From contig SNVD02014651.1 of the NCBI GenBank assembly GCA_013180625.2, positions 1 to 64,000 on the forward strand: a DNA stretch of 64,000 bases, written 5' to 3'. Positions within the stretch are counted from its first letter, which is position 1. The number at the start of each line of letters is the position of its first letter. The translations under genes were made by a program, and so were the position numbers. The notes under the pieces were generated by a model, which was given only the letters and a program-made list of their open reading frames with translations, was not told where the DNA came from and made no database searches. This stretch comes from Boswellia sacra (taxonomy: Eukaryota > Streptophyta > Magnoliopsida > Sapindales > Burseraceae). Shown piece after piece: positions 1 to 11,110 of this stretch.

Positions 1-830
1 TTTGCCAAAAATAAAAAAAAAATAAAAGTATTTGTCAAATTTTTTTTAAAGTGTTCGTTAGTAAGCTTTTCTAACTTTTTTTAATAAAAATACAATTATA
101 ATAAATTATTGGTTTTTATAATATTTATTTAATTTATACTCTGTTAATTCTTGAATTACTACACCCTTTTTAATATTAAAAATAGAAAATAATTTTATCA
201 ATATATTAATTTTATTTATATGCATAACAAAAAATTTGATGGAGATTGATAATAGTTGGAAGTATTTGAGATTTTCATAAACCTAAAGTAGTTATATGGG
301 ATTTCAAGAAACCTTAAGAGAGATTTATTTTTTGTAATAAATATCCAAATTATTCTTAATCAAATAAAAATAAAAATTAAAATTAAAGACTAATTTATCT
401 GTTTAAAGTTAGTTTGTCCTCAATATAGGGTGTTTGAGAACGTCTCCCCAATGGTAAGTCTGGAAGTATGTTAAAATATATAGAGACAAATGCAATTCAA
501 AATCTCAGTATACTTCTAGTCAAAGATGGAACGTTGAGATTGATTGTGTTGGATATCCTTCACTCTCTAACAAAAGCATTAAATTCAAAATGGGCATTAA
601 TTAATATTTATATTTGTGCATGCTAAGACATGATAGTGATGTTTGATCTCGCATTTAAACATAATCAATTATGACGTCTATCGTTTGATTTAGGTATAGA
701 TCGCTATTCCTATATTGTTTATATATTTATAAACTTTTCATCTATCAATAGATGACTTAATGTTTGACATGATTGATAAAAGTTAGTTTATTTATATGAT
801 AAGATAATCTGAAGGGGTAGAGTTTCATTA
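1..830. other. AT-rich intergenic DNA, no gene seen
   Basis: This stretch is AT-rich with stops in every frame. Around 260-320 it contains phrases such as GAGATTTTCATAAACCT that resemble the right arm of the inverted-repeat element near 29960-30050. A decayed piece of that family is therefore possible. I see no coding exon, RNA gene or clear boundary. Confidence 0.6.
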
Positions 831-1470
831 GAAGTGGCAAAACGACCCAGTCAGGGCCGGAGAATTAACAAAAAACTGTAGAAAAAAAGTCAGGGGCGGG
901 TGAAATTTTCAAACCCGAGGTATTTTGGGGTCGGGGAAACAAGACCCGGGCTTAGACCCCGAAATTAAACCCGATATTTTAAGTTTGTGTATAATATTAT
1001 ATTTTATATTATTAATTATATATTTAATTATACAAAGCGATGCCCATTGCCAATTTGTCGTATGTTTTTAGAAGCCCTTTACTTACAATCTTACCCCAAG
1101 GCCCAAGTCCAGCCCAAATTAAATTAAACATTTGAATTATGTTCAATCCAATTGTTAAAAAAAAAAAAAAAAAGCAATATGCAGGACTACAGGAGTTGCA
1201 ACTCAAACCTAGGTCAACACTAGGGAGCAATAAGCCAGCAACCAATGGGCTGCAAAGCCTTTTGGAGTAAATAGCTCTAAGCTTAATATTAATACACAAA
1301 ACAAATACGTCACAAAAGAAAAAAATAATGCAACCCAGGTCATTACAAAACCTGGCCTCGGCTGGGGAACTCGGACACGCCTTCAGGAAAAAAGTTCTAG
1401 AGAATTTCCCGGGGCCGGGGATAAAAAATTCATGCTGGGGCCGGGCCCGGGTAAGTTCTATGGCCTATAA
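831..1470. mobile_element. Degenerate inverted-repeat element with GC-rich ends
   Basis: Both ends are unusually G/C-rich for this AT-rich DNA. The left end (about 835-985) has CCCGACCC/GGGGCGGG-like words, and the right end (about 1335-1465) carries their complements, so the ends can pair loosely. The left end reads GGCAAAACGACCCAG. Similar GC-rich termini occur in the elements at 51110-52282 and 61139-62972, which suggests one superfamily of small non-autonomous DNA transposons. The interior has no convincing ORF. I could not find a clean target-site duplication, so the exact limits are uncertain. Confidence 0.4.
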
Positions 1471-1777
1471 AATTTTAAATACGCAACATCTCCATCAATT
1501 GTCTTTCTTTTTTGTAACCGAACTCCATTTGGACTGCTATTTATTTTAATAGTTATCTTTTCTTTTAATTTTAACTTTGTAAAAAATATTCTATTTAACC
1601 CTCGCTTTTCTAATTCATTGGCCCCCTCCTTTTATTTAAATAAAAATAAAATTATAAATTTAAGATTTTATCATTAATTAAAAGATTTTATTCACTCAAA
1701 TACTTCTCAGGGAAGAAAATAAGTATGCAGAATTTGTCCATGAATTATAGAAATAAAAGGATAATTAGAGTAATAAC

Positions 1778-2762
1778 AAAAAGAGAAAATTCAAAAAATA
1801 ATCCAAATTAAGGGACATGTTTGAAAGTGATCCATTGCCTGAAAATTTTGATGCCATGACCCTTTTTGTTGCGAAATTAGCCCAATGTCCTTTCTTCTTT
1901 AAATAAAGCCAACAACATAATTTCTTCCTTTTTTCTTCATTCTTAGGTAAAATCTTCTTTACACAACACATGATATTTTACACATAGTTTGTCACATATT
2001 TGTTGTCCAAAAAATAGGGTGGGTATTAGCTTAGAAAAAATGAACTGAGCTATATTGAAGTGATCTGAGTAGTTTGATGCAAAAAAAACTAGAATTTTTT
2101 AGAGAAAATCTGGGTTCTTTAGTAAGGAAGACGATGACTTGACAATGCTCTTTGTTATTGACGAGTATTGAGCAACTTGTCAGGCATCATCCGATAGTGA
2201 AAGAGAGGTATCAGATACTGTCAAATTTATGTGATCACCAAAACTCAACACACGATATCGAATGTCAAGCATATAATCAGACAATTGAAACCGAGAACTA
2301 AGTGTTGAATTGCTTGTAACTGACACTCGACAACCCTTGTTATCGAGTGTTGGTTACATATAACCCAACACTTGACATTTGTTCATCTAGGCTCATCGAG
2401 TGTCGAGCGCGAAATCAAATCAACACTCATCATTGTCTACCTCCATCTATCGACTTTAAAAACCATCATTTTTACATATCTTAAGCTTCGAATCATTCAT
2501 CAAACACTCCATACAACCATAAATAACTTTCAAAACATAATAAATCATCTACCTCTATCATCGTCAGTGAAGGGGCTTGGAAATGGGAAAGATTTGGTGA
2601 CAGGTATTGATTACAGAGGAATTGAAATGAAAATGAATTAATTAAATTGTTAAGGATATGAAGGTCATTTCTTACCTAAAAGGTTCATGGCATCAAAATA
2701 TTTGGAGAGTGAGTCATTTTTCAATAAGCCCTTTAATTTGGGTCAATTTTTTTATTTTTCCC
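1778..2762. mobile_element. Long-TIR element with decayed CGACACTCGA core
   Basis: The first 85 or so bases (from about 1778) are the imperfect reverse complement of the last 85 (to about 2762). Both arms contain CCAAATTAA and, further in, ATTTTGATGCCATGA. Flanks AGTAATAAC (1769-1777) and TAACAATAAC (2763-2772) are similar and could be a worn 9-10-bp target duplication, as in Mutator-like elements. The centre (2130-2430) has scattered TCGAGTGTCGAG-like words, related to the arrays at 13.8-14.5 kb and 61.5-62.1 kb. It has no transposase and is a non-autonomous element. Confidence 0.55.
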
Positions 2763-2954
2763 TAACAATAACTCTATATATATTTGATTAATAGTGAAAT
2801 TTGTAGATAACCCTTAACTTGAACTAATAAGAAACATATTCAATTTATATATATATATGTAGATGAAGTATTTTGCTTAAGTATTCTTCAAAACACTCGA
2901 GCAAATGAGACAGACCAGGATCAATTCTATGGTTATTATAACGAGAATTATATT

Positions 2955-4302
2955 GGTTGCATTTGCTGCACCGTATAGGATTATATAATTATCACTATAG
3001 CGGATAGTACTGTATTGAAATTTATGGCATAGAAAATGAGTAAATTGTATTCTATGTATGGTTTATTACTGTATTAGATAAATGTTGAACAATACTATGT
3101 TTCGCAAATGATTGAATTAGATTGAATTAATTTTCTTATTCTAAATTAAATGAATTAACAAATAGAATCATATGAATTTTTAATTCAAAAATTCATAGAT
3201 TCAAACTAATAATTATACAATGCTATATATTAAAAGATAAAAAATGAGAATATTTAACTAAATCAGTATATACATAAATATACAATTAATTCTTTTAATT
3301 ATTTTTAATATTCAATTATATTAATTAAATTTTATTTAATGTAAATAATAAATTTAGTTTTAGAGTTTTTTTCTCTCTCATTTTCTCTCTCTCTTTCTCT
3401 CTCTCTCTTTCTTTACATTCCCTTTCTTTTCGTCTCTTTTTGGTGCAACGTTGCAGACTAACAATTTTTTTTTTTTTTTTTTATCTCTTCTCCTTTCTTT
3501 TCTTCTATTTGTCTTTTTTTTCCCCGAATCAACTTCAATTACTTGGTGGTGTAGCAGTTGAGCAGTTTGAGCTCTTGATGATGTTGTTGCAGCTGAAGGT
3601 GAAAGGCATGAGGCATTAGAAAGAAAGTAAAATGAGCAGTAAATGGTTTCCCAATTTCTGGGTTCGTAGGAAAGCTTGAAGAGAAGAAAATATCCAATCT
3701 CAATTTTGTACCTGGGATTGTGGGTTTCTCAATTTCTATGACTTTTTGTCTATCATGAGGATGAAATTGCAGTGTGCAGATTTTCCTGGCTTTTTTTTTC
3801 CATCTATTCTTGTCTTTAAAAATTCCGTAAGGATTGAAGAAAAATGGCGGTGGGTATACGAGATGAACAATGGTTGTGGGTGATGAAGAAGGATTTAGAT
3901 TTTGCTGACTTTTTTTTTCTTCTTTTTTGCTTGTCTTCAATGACATAATTTTGCAGGGATGAACAATGGTTATGGTACCTGGGATTCTGGCTTCGCTGTA
4001 TCAAAAATTTTGTAGCGACGAAGTTTTGAATTTTTTGGGATTTTTGCAGAGGAAGAGAGATGGTGATCCGATCATCAAGGGAGAGACAGCGATTTCGCAA
4101 TTGTTGAAATCCAAGCAGTGCTGACACGACCTTAAAACACAATCTTCCCTCGGATAATATGTCCAGCCCTTGTGTGGTTCTTTTGCAATTTTTAACAATC
4201 CTATCCTCACTTATTTGGTTGCGAAAAGTAGGTTTGTTTTAGTACTGTTTACATAACCACTTCTTTATACCATCCCAACCAGCCAGCCAGCCAAACACGT
4301 CC
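2955..4302. mobile_element. PIF/Harbinger-type non-autonomous element
   Basis: The left end GGTTGCATTTGCTGCACC and the reverse complement of the right end GGACGTGTTTGGCTGGC resemble PIF/Harbinger termini. Subterminal sequence matches the full Harbinger element at 13118-18862 at both ends. On the left both have words like GCGGATAG..TGTATTGAA and GAAAATGAGTAAATTGTAT. On the right both have ACAATCCTATCC and the final CCAAACA block. The interior lacks a transposase. It contains a CT-rich tract (3370-3425), a poly-T run (3463-3482) and a small internal duplication of GATGAACAATGGTT (about 3862 and 3960). I infer a deletion derivative or MITE mobilised by such a transposase. A 3-bp target duplication is not obvious. 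Confidence 0.6.
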
Positions 4303-4729
4303 AATTTACGTTTTTCTTCATTCTTTCTCAGGTCCCTACTGTTGTGTACTGCAACCACAAGCAGGCCTATTGCTGTAGAACTTCATGAATGTTGATGAAC
4401 AAGAGCAAAAAATCAAACTTTACACTACTGTAAGATGATAAAGAAGCAAACCATGATTTTTTTTTTTGGTTACCCAAATGCTAATAAATTCGAACAAATT
4501 ATTAAAAAAAAAAAAGCAGAAAAAACTAAAAAACGAGATGATGAAGTATTGGAGTTTGCAACAAATTCCTAGATGTTGTAACGGTGTTATATCTCAATTA
4601 ATCCTTCATGTCTTTCATTTATTTTTTTATTACATTTCTACCCTTTTAAAAATTTAAAATGGGATCTGATGAGAAGATCAGTGGAGGCTGATTGGAAGAA
4701 CTCCTTTACAAATAAAGGAAAATTTGTTG

Positions 4730-5238
4730 TTTAGAAGGATTAGCATTTTAAGTCTGTTTTAATTAGGGTTTGCTAGTTAAAAATTATTTTCTCATTGTTT
4801 CAAATGAGTTTTATTAATTTGCATGGGACTGATCTCTATGATTTTCATAATTATTTGGAATTTTAAGGAAACTACATGACTGTGAAACTTAATAATCTAA
4901 TATTTGTAGACAAATTAATAAATTATATATTAGTGAGTTAATTTATATATGTTGTTTTAGTTTTTTTTGGGGCATAACACTTACTGTTATTCTATTCATC
5001 AATTTGAGTCTATATGCGGGTTGATGAGATTAAATAATAATAATAATAATTGATGCAAATAAGCTATAGGTATTTATTTTAACGATATGTGGTTTGGGTG
5101 TGTTGAAACAATTCTTATATTGGTATGTTACTTTCGTCCATTTTTTTTTAATTTTTTATTTATGGAGATAGGATTCCTCTTATTAGACAGATTTTGGTAC
5201 TGCAGGCAATGGTCTAAAAGTGGAATTGATTTTATCCC
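4730..5238. repeat. Paralogous host segment, copy A part 1
   Basis: About 4730-5090 aligns by eye with about 31260-31660. Shared landmarks are TTAGGGTTT, GGAATTTTAAGGAA / GGAATTTTTAAGGAA, ATTAGTGAGTT, and GATGCAAATAA followed by ATAGGTA. The last bases before the gypsy element, GTGGAATTGATTTTATCCC, match 43921-43941. This is the flank into which the gypsy element inserted; copy B carries the uninterrupted counterpart. No gene is seen in it. Confidence 0.6.
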
Positions 5239-5681
5239 TGTTATGGCCATAACAAAATTGGGCCTCAATTATTTCTAATTCAGTAAGCCCATTACTGAAG
5301 CCCATTATCTGGGCCTAATTATTCATAATTCAGTAAGCCCATTATGAAGCCCATCATCTGGGCCTACTATCTGGGTCCCACAATGATCCATCTTGACCCC
5401 TATATAAACCCTCCGAAATATTGCTCAAGGTATGCACACTTTTCTGAACTCACTCTCTCTCTAGATTTCCTTCACTTTTGAGAGCTTCTCTCTCTAGGAA
5501 ATTCTCCCAGAAAATTCCGGAGTGCCAGAAACTGACTTGAGCGTCGGAGGGTCACTGCCGGCACCACCGCTGGCACCCCTGACTGTTTTTCTGTGTTCGC
5601 AGGACTGGACCCGACGTACGACCCGAACTCCGACCCGAGCTCCGACCCGCTCCCCGGCCGTCCGGAAACCGTGCATCAACA
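5239..5681 (+). repeat. 5' LTR of gypsy element
   Basis: 443 bp, TG..CA. It contains a TATA box (TATATAAA at 5401-5408) about 160 bp after the start and a CT-rich leader downstream. It carries two copies of an approximately 50-bp unit around AATTCAGTAAGCCCATTA, whereas the 3' LTR has three, which explains its shorter length. Confidence 0.92.
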
Positions 5682-5683
5682 GT

Positions 5684-5704
5684 TGGCGCCGTCTGTGGGA
5701 ACGA
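5684..5704 (+). promoter_or_regulatory. Primer-binding site
   Basis: TGGCGCCGTCTGTGGGAAC starts two bases after the 5' LTR. The TGG start matches the complement of a tRNA CCA end, and TGGCGCC is the usual opening of plant gypsy primer sites. I did not identify the primer tRNA. Confidence 0.85.
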
Positions 5705-5756
5705 CAATTCAAGCCTTTTTAGTTGTTGCTCCCATCCAAACGTACTCAAACACACC

Positions 5757-7770
5757 ATGAGTCACGAATCCCAACACTCAACCTCCCTAGAGGTTGACGA
5801 AGAAATCGAGGTTGAAGCACCTCCCCGACGCCGAAGGGTAGTTGATATAGGGAGGGCGTTAGTTATATCCTCTGGGGTGGGGCCTAACCTCAGGCAACCC
5901 CGGCTTCCACTTAGAAGACCGAAGAAGGGCAAGGCGAATCGGTTAACTACCATGGAACATACCATGCAAAATTTCAGCGAACAAATGAATCGTATGGTGA
6001 CTGTGTTCAATCAAGCATTTGGACAAAATGCTCAACAGGCTGCAAACACTGTTGGGAATAACCAAATGAGTGCCATGGTAGTACCAAATGTCCAGACGGA
6101 TGTTGGTGGACATCCTGACTTAGTCGCCCAGACTACTGGATTGCCTCGCTATCAGGTTATTCAACCGAATCTTCCCCACCCTATTGATCAGAGAGGGGAT
6201 GATCGCCCACAGATTCCCTCTCCTTCGCATATCGTATCTGAACAACAGTTAGCAGCAGTAGACCTTCGGCACTCTCTGAACAAGAAGCGCCATACAAGCA
6301 TTGAACATATACCGAGAGAAGTAATGTTGATCAGCCCGCCTATTCTTATCATGGTCCTTACGCTCCCGGATGTAGTTATCAGCCCAAAAGAAGTCGCCCC
6401 AGCTCACCACCTAGAGTTAAAAATCATCGCCCAGATGATTCCCCAATGGATGTCTCGGAAGAGGGGACATCAGACAATCATTATGCAGAGTTCAAACGAG
6501 AAATGGATGAAAAAATCTATAAGCTGGAGAGGTTGATTAAGTGTTCAGGAGGAGAAGAAGATGGGCGTCCACAATGGGAATCACCCTTTGCTGAAGATAT
6601 TCTAAAGGAAAGATACCCACATGGGTTTTGGATGCCGCAACTCGAGCTTTACCAAGGGACAACGGACCCCCGAGAGCATTTAGACTCTTTTGTTTCTCAT
6701 ATGGAGATACAAGGGGTCTCAGAGGGAATCATGTGCAGAACTTTTTCTCTTACCCTTGGAGGACCGGCTAAGTAATGGTATAGAAGGTTACCAGCTGCAT
6801 CCATCTCCAGCTTTGATGAGCTTGCCCGTAGTTTCCTCACACATTTCAACAATATGAAAACAAGGAGTCGACCAGCGCAGAGCCTTCTTTCAATCAAGCA
6901 GGGTCGTAATGAAACCCTTCGTGCGTTCTTAAATAGATATCAGCGGGAGGTTTCACGAGTTGACATATTTCATGACAGTTACGCCATGCAAGGCTTGGTT
7001 CAAGGAATCAGGGGGGAGCTCCCTCTAGCATGGGAATTCTCCGTTAATCTCCCATATACGTATCAAGAAGCATTAGCAAGGGTTTCTAGCCATGCTGATG
7101 CAGAGGAAATTTTTCAAGCAAATTACCTCGGGCAAACTCCGGTAGTACCTAATTCCTCCCGTACAGATAAAAGATCGTATGATAATCATAGAGGAGAACC
7201 TCATGATAGAAATCGTAGATCAGTTTCGGATCGACGCTCTGCGCGAGACACAGTCAGAAATGATCGCTTTCTATTACAAGGGTCATCTACCCGACCCCGC
7301 CAAGAGTATCATGACCAACCTCAGGAGGAGCACCGTACATTCACGTTGCTTACTATGCCACAGCAGGATATTCTGAAGGAAATCAAAGATAAAGGTCTGC
7401 TGAAAGAACCTGCCCCCTACGGTCGAATCCAAAAACAAGAGACAAGCGAAAGTATTGTCATTTCCACCAGGCTCAGGGTCATAATACTGCTGACTGTTTC
7501 GAACTGAGGAGGCAAATCGAGGGTCTTATTAAGGATGGCCAACTACAAGAATACATTTATAGGCCTCCTGAACCTTCCAACAAAAATGACAAAGGGAAGG
7601 AACCATTGGAAGAAGTAGCCACAATCTTTGGGGGAGTAGTGGCTGGTTCGAGCTCCCAAGCCCGAAGGCACCTGGCTAGGCAAGCAAGATATGACCTCCC
7701 TCACCACGAGGTCAACCTGACAGCCTCTTTCACCAATGTAGGAGATCATGATGTTATCTCATTTTCATCA
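5757..7770 (+). pseudogene. gag: gypsy gag, frameshifted
   Basis: The reading frame opens at ATG 5757 with an acidic/basic leader (PPRRRR near residue 25). It continues in a different frame from about 6446 (EREMDEKI-like coiled region) into the capsid-type retrotransposon gag domain around 6600-7100 (WESPFAEDIL, TDPREHLDSF, WYRRLPAASI, SFDELARSFLTHF, LNRYQREVSRV). A TAA interrupts PAK/WYRRL at about 6773-6775. A further frame change near 7430 leads into CHFHQAQGHNTADC, a zinc-knuckle-like CX2H..H..C motif, then ELRRQIEGLIKDGQL. Gag would form the virus-like particle that packages element RNA. At least three lesions make this copy non-coding for a full protein. A single missing base near 6440 and another near 7430 would explain the frame changes. 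Confidence 0.85.
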
Positions 7771-8286
7771 TAAGATGCGCAGGGTATCCATCATCCACAT
7801 TGTGATGCCTTGGTCCTCACAGTAATAGTGGCCAATAAAAGGCTACGAAGAGTGTTGATTGACAACGGGAGCTCGACTGACATAATGTCATTGGATACAT
7901 TTGATCGATTAGGTCTCAACCGTAGAGATATGAGAGGCATCCAAACTTCTCTAATGGGATTCACTAGAGGAAAGGTTGTTCTTGAAGGAGTAATCTCGTT
8001 GCCTGTGACCCTGGGAGAAGGCTCCCTACAGACAACCAGGATGGTGAGTTTTCTCGTGGTAGATCATCCGGGAGTTTATAACGCCATCCTTGGTCGGCTA
8101 TCACTCTACGACTTCAAGGCCGTGATGGGTGTCTATCATCATGTCCTGAAATTTCCAACACCCGCTGGGATAGGGGAAGTTAGAGGTGAACAACGAACTT
8201 CTCGAGAGTGCTACAACATGGCCTTTAAAGAGAAGGCACATAAGCTGATGATAATTCAAGGAGAACCTTTCGTGGGCATAAGCTAA
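7760..8286 (+). pseudogene. gypsy aspartic protease (retropepsin-like)
   Basis: After a TAA at about 7771 the frame reads HPHCDALVLTVIVANKRLRR, then VLIDNGSSTDIMSLDTFDRL. The DNGSS block is the plant gypsy form of the D[T/S]G protease active site. The end of the fold is visible as VYNAILGRLSLYDFKAV, the usual LGR motif. The protease would cut the Gag-Pol polyprotein. The sequence stops matching at about 8220-8285, where the element jumps directly to the integrase C terminus, so the reading frame is truncated by deletion rather than by a normal stop. Confidence 0.85.
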
Positions 8287-8465
8287 GTGGGCAAGTACTA
8301 CGAAGTACCCGAGATCCCACCGATGGAGCATTGGGGCCCAACTGGGAAGGTCCATACCAAGTAAAAGCAGTCATCCGACCAGGCACCTACAAACTGGTCA
8401 CCATGGATGGGAGGTCGCTCTGCCATCCACGGAATATTGAGCACTTGAAGAAATACTACCCGTAA
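8287..8465 (+). pseudogene. gypsy integrase C-terminal remnant
   Basis: In the frame starting near 8290 the translation reads GQVLRSTRDPTDGALGPNWE, then GPYQVKAVIRPGTYKLVTMD, and ends NIEHLKKYYP before TAA at about 8463. The GPNWEGPY..GTYKL..HLKKYYP block is the standard carboxyl end of plant gypsy Pol, after the integrase core. It lies directly against the protease end in another frame. This marks the right border of a deletion that removed reverse transcriptase, RNase H and the integrase catalytic core. Confidence 0.85.
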
Positions 8466-8839
8466 TCTCTCTATATGTGCAGTAACTCCGCCCAGGAGCT
8501 TATGCATGTGTAACAACTCCCATAGGGAGACTAATAAAGAGATTATTAATAAAGTGTTCAGTTTATTCAGAATTTTGGTGATTATACATCCTTAAAGCAC
8601 ATGTATGATCAAATTGCAATAAGATGAAAAGAGTAAAAGAATACAACACCAGAAAGAAAAAAATTTCTTAGTGTTCTTATTATTTCAAAGTTGGTTGAGG
8701 GATGCCACACATCCTCACCTAGTACATCGAACTGAAAGTAAAGACAGTAAAAGGTAAAGTCAAGGCCTGGAGAGCAGCCTTGATATGATTATTCCCTATG
8801 AATGAGCATCTACCTAGTTGGAAGAATTCCAATTAAACT

Positions 8840-9890
8840 CTAAGAAGTGGCCTCATCGTCTCCTTCCTCGTCTGAAGACGATGAGGTGGAGTCGCCTTGC
8901 TTGGCCTCCCAGGCTGCCGTGTCCAAAGTCGACTCATAATCCTCATCTTCAAGGATGAGGCGGTGGAATTGCTCGGGATCGGAGTCCGCTGTAGGGATAG
9001 ACTCTTCCACCAAGTTTAACTCCTCAGCTATGGGTGACTGATCAATCTCTGGGTGGCGGTCATGGAACCATCTACGTACCCCATTGACTCCATCGATGTA
9101 GGACCGTTCCATAGCTTGCTGATAGATACGACCCCTACGGAAGCGAGCTATTACTCTGTCAATCCTACTTTGCTCAGCAACCGCCCTCTCCCGAAGCTCT
9201 TGGCCAAGATCATTGGCCCTCTTATGTTGGATAGCTGCCTCCTTATTGGCTTCCATGGTCACCCCCTTGGAAACTCCATGTTATACCACTGTGCCCTGCG
9301 CATCTCTATGCGCGCGCCACACATCATGCCCGTAACCCGTACGTGCAAGTTATCTCACTATGCCACGCCCATCTCATGTGCGTGCCATTCTACGCTCGCT
9401 ACCCATGCATGCGTATTATTTCGTTGCGCTACACATCCCCTGTGTTAGCATTCACATTGCCTTGCGCTTCCCCTCGCGCATCAATGCCTCTATCACGCCA
9501 CGCAACGTCTCCACACCTTGCTTAAGCACTCACCCATGTGCTTCTCGTGGGCATGCACCCTTGCAGCCCCCTCCAAGCCATGGCATAGTGCAAGGCATGC
9601 TATGCCTGCCATGTGCGAAAATCAAGGGTGTAACAGTCGGCCTCCCACCACTTTTCAACCTCCGGTTCACTATCTGAGGTAGCAGAGGACGACCAGTCGC
9701 TATCCCCTTCAGTGTCTACCACCTTATGGTTGACAGAATTCTGTCCCAGCTCCCGATCCGGACCGAAGAAGTTTTGATAAAACTCATTAACTTCTTTACG
9801 GTTGGTCACTGGATCCTTGTCCCTGGAAGACTGGGTTTGATGACTCGATTCCCCCCGTAGTACTTTCACAGTGGTTTTTACTATAGCCAT
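8840..9890 (-). CDS. Antisense accessory ORF of gypsy element, probably spliced
   Basis: Two minus-strand reading segments lie downstream of pol. The first runs from ATG 9890 to about 9640 (MAIVKTTVKVLRG.., then SDWSSSATSDSEPEVEKWW). The second runs from about 9262 to 8840 (EANKEAAIQHKRAN, RIDRVIARFRRGRIYQQAM, WFHDRHPEI, and an acidic serine-rich end SSSSDEEGDDEATS). The 370-bp gap is GC-rich and repetitive with no long frame. A GT donor (GACT/GTTAC) and an AG just before the second part are present, so an intron is plausible. Extra antisense ORFs 3' of pol are known in Tat-lineage plant gypsy elements, but their role is unknown. The product is hydrophilic with acidic tails and no recognised domain. 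The splice model is inference. Confidence 0.55.
9264..9635. repeat. GC-rich low-complexity spacer in gypsy 3' region
   Basis: Rich in GCGC, CACGCC, CATGCG and TTGCGC words, in contrast to the AT-rich surroundings. It resembles the minisatellite at 10447-11110 in composition and separates the two antisense ORF segments. Confidence 0.6.
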
Positions 9891-9998
9891 CTGCACAGTC
9901 AAAGAGGGGTCGTTAGTCATCAAACCAAGTCTACTGAGGGAAGGAAGAGGTGAAAGAGCAAAAAAAAAAAAAAAATGCTGGGGGGATTGTATTGAAAG

Positions 9999-10375
9999 TC
10001 CGCGGAAACACCCCCGCGGAGAAAAAATAAAAGTTTGAAAAATCCGCGGAAACACCCCTGCGGAGGAAAAAATAAAAGTTTGAAAATCCGTGAAAACACC
10101 CCCGCGGAGGAAAAATTATTAAAGTTTGAAAATCTGCGGAAACACCCCCGCGGAGGAAAAATTATTTAAGTTTGAAAATCCGCGGAAACACCTTCGAGCG
10201 GAATAAAAATTGAAGTTTGAAATTTTGCGGAAACACCCCCACGAAATAAAAATAAAAGTTTGAAAATTCGCGGAAACACCCCGGCGGAGAAAAAATAAAA
10301 GTTTGAAAATTTTGCAGAAACACTCCCACAATTTTAAATAAAAGTTTTGAAATTTTTCAGCAACACCCTCAAAGT
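9999..10375. repeat. Tandem repeat, 43-46 bp unit, about 8 copies
   Basis: The unit is built as CCGCGGAAACACCCCCGCGG followed by GA/GGAAAAA(T)..AAAGTTTGAAAAT. Copies start near 9999, 10043, 10087, 10133, 10178, 10223, 10267 and 10311, with a decayed last one. Within a unit CCGCGG and its copy flank AAACACCC, so single strands can form a short hairpin. It sits in the gypsy 3' untranslated region. Confidence 0.88.
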
Positions 10376-10446
10376 TATAAAATCAAATTTCAAAAATTGC
10401 TGGCACGCCCCCGCACATATTTGAATTTCCTCCAAGACGTCCTTGG

Positions 10447-11110
10447 ATGTATAAACGCTGCATGCAGCGCAGCCCCATCTCCGGGAGCTCGCCGCCTCCC
10501 AGCGCCCAACACGCACGCGTGCCGCCCAGCGCCCAGCGCCCAGCGCGCACGCGAGCAGCCCAGGTTCGCCCCTCGCTGCTCGCCCCTGCGCACCAGGCTC
10601 GCTCCTCGCCGCTCGCCCCTGCGCACCAGGCTCGCTCCTCGCCGCTCGCCCCTCCGCACCAGGCTCGCCCCTCTCCGCACGCCCAGCGCGCCCAGGCAGC
10701 ACGCCCAGGCAGCACGCCCAGGCAGCGCGCCCAGCCAGCACGCCCAGCACGCCCAGGCAGCGCGCCCAGGCAGCACGCCCAGCGCGCCCAGGTAGCGCGC
10801 CTAGGCAGCGTGCCCAGGCAGCACGCCCAGCGTGCCCAGGTAGCACATCCAGGCAGCGCGCCCAGGCAGCACGCCCAGGCAGCGCGCCCAGCGCGCCCAG
10901 GCAATGCGCCCAGCGTCCAGCGCCCCACGCACTGCATGCTTCTCCCTGCGCGCCCCAACGCCTGGCATGCTTCTCCCTTGCCTCGCGCGCGCGCAGCTCC
11001 CCTCGCCCTTGGAAGCTCGCCTCTCGCCCATGCGCAGCAAGCACGCAAGCTCGCCCATGCGCACTCGCCTTTTGCCCTTGTAAACTCGGCCCTCACCTTT
11101 AGGTGTTCGC
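10447..11110. repeat. GC-rich minisatellite
   Basis: Extremely GC-rich DNA in an AT-rich window. 10564-10675 has about three copies of a 33-bp unit (CTCGCTCCTCGCCGCTCGCC-type). 10680-10920 is a run of an 11-21-bp unit based on GCGCCCAGGCAGCACGCCCA. The run leaves long frames open on both strands, but these encode only repetitive Arg/Ala/Gly/Pro peptides and are not genes. Hypervariable tandem repeats in 3' regions are known for Tat/Ogre-type elements. Confidence 0.9.

Noticed and set aside
3539..4210. Minus-strand frames of 69-135 codons
   Set aside because: Inside a non-autonomous Harbinger-like element; composition follows CT-rich tracts and small duplications, with no recognised domain.
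2955..4302. Clean 3-bp target duplication for the Harbinger-like element
   Set aside because: Flanks read ATT and AAT, which are complementary rather than direct repeats, so I do not claim a duplication.
5522..5722. Open frames on both strands in the gypsy LTR and leader
   Set aside because: They lie in the LTR and cross the primer-binding site, and the same text recurs in the 3' LTR.
9343..9677. Plus-strand open frames of 60-105 codons
   Set aside because: They lie in the low-complexity GC-rich spacer of the gypsy element and show no domain.
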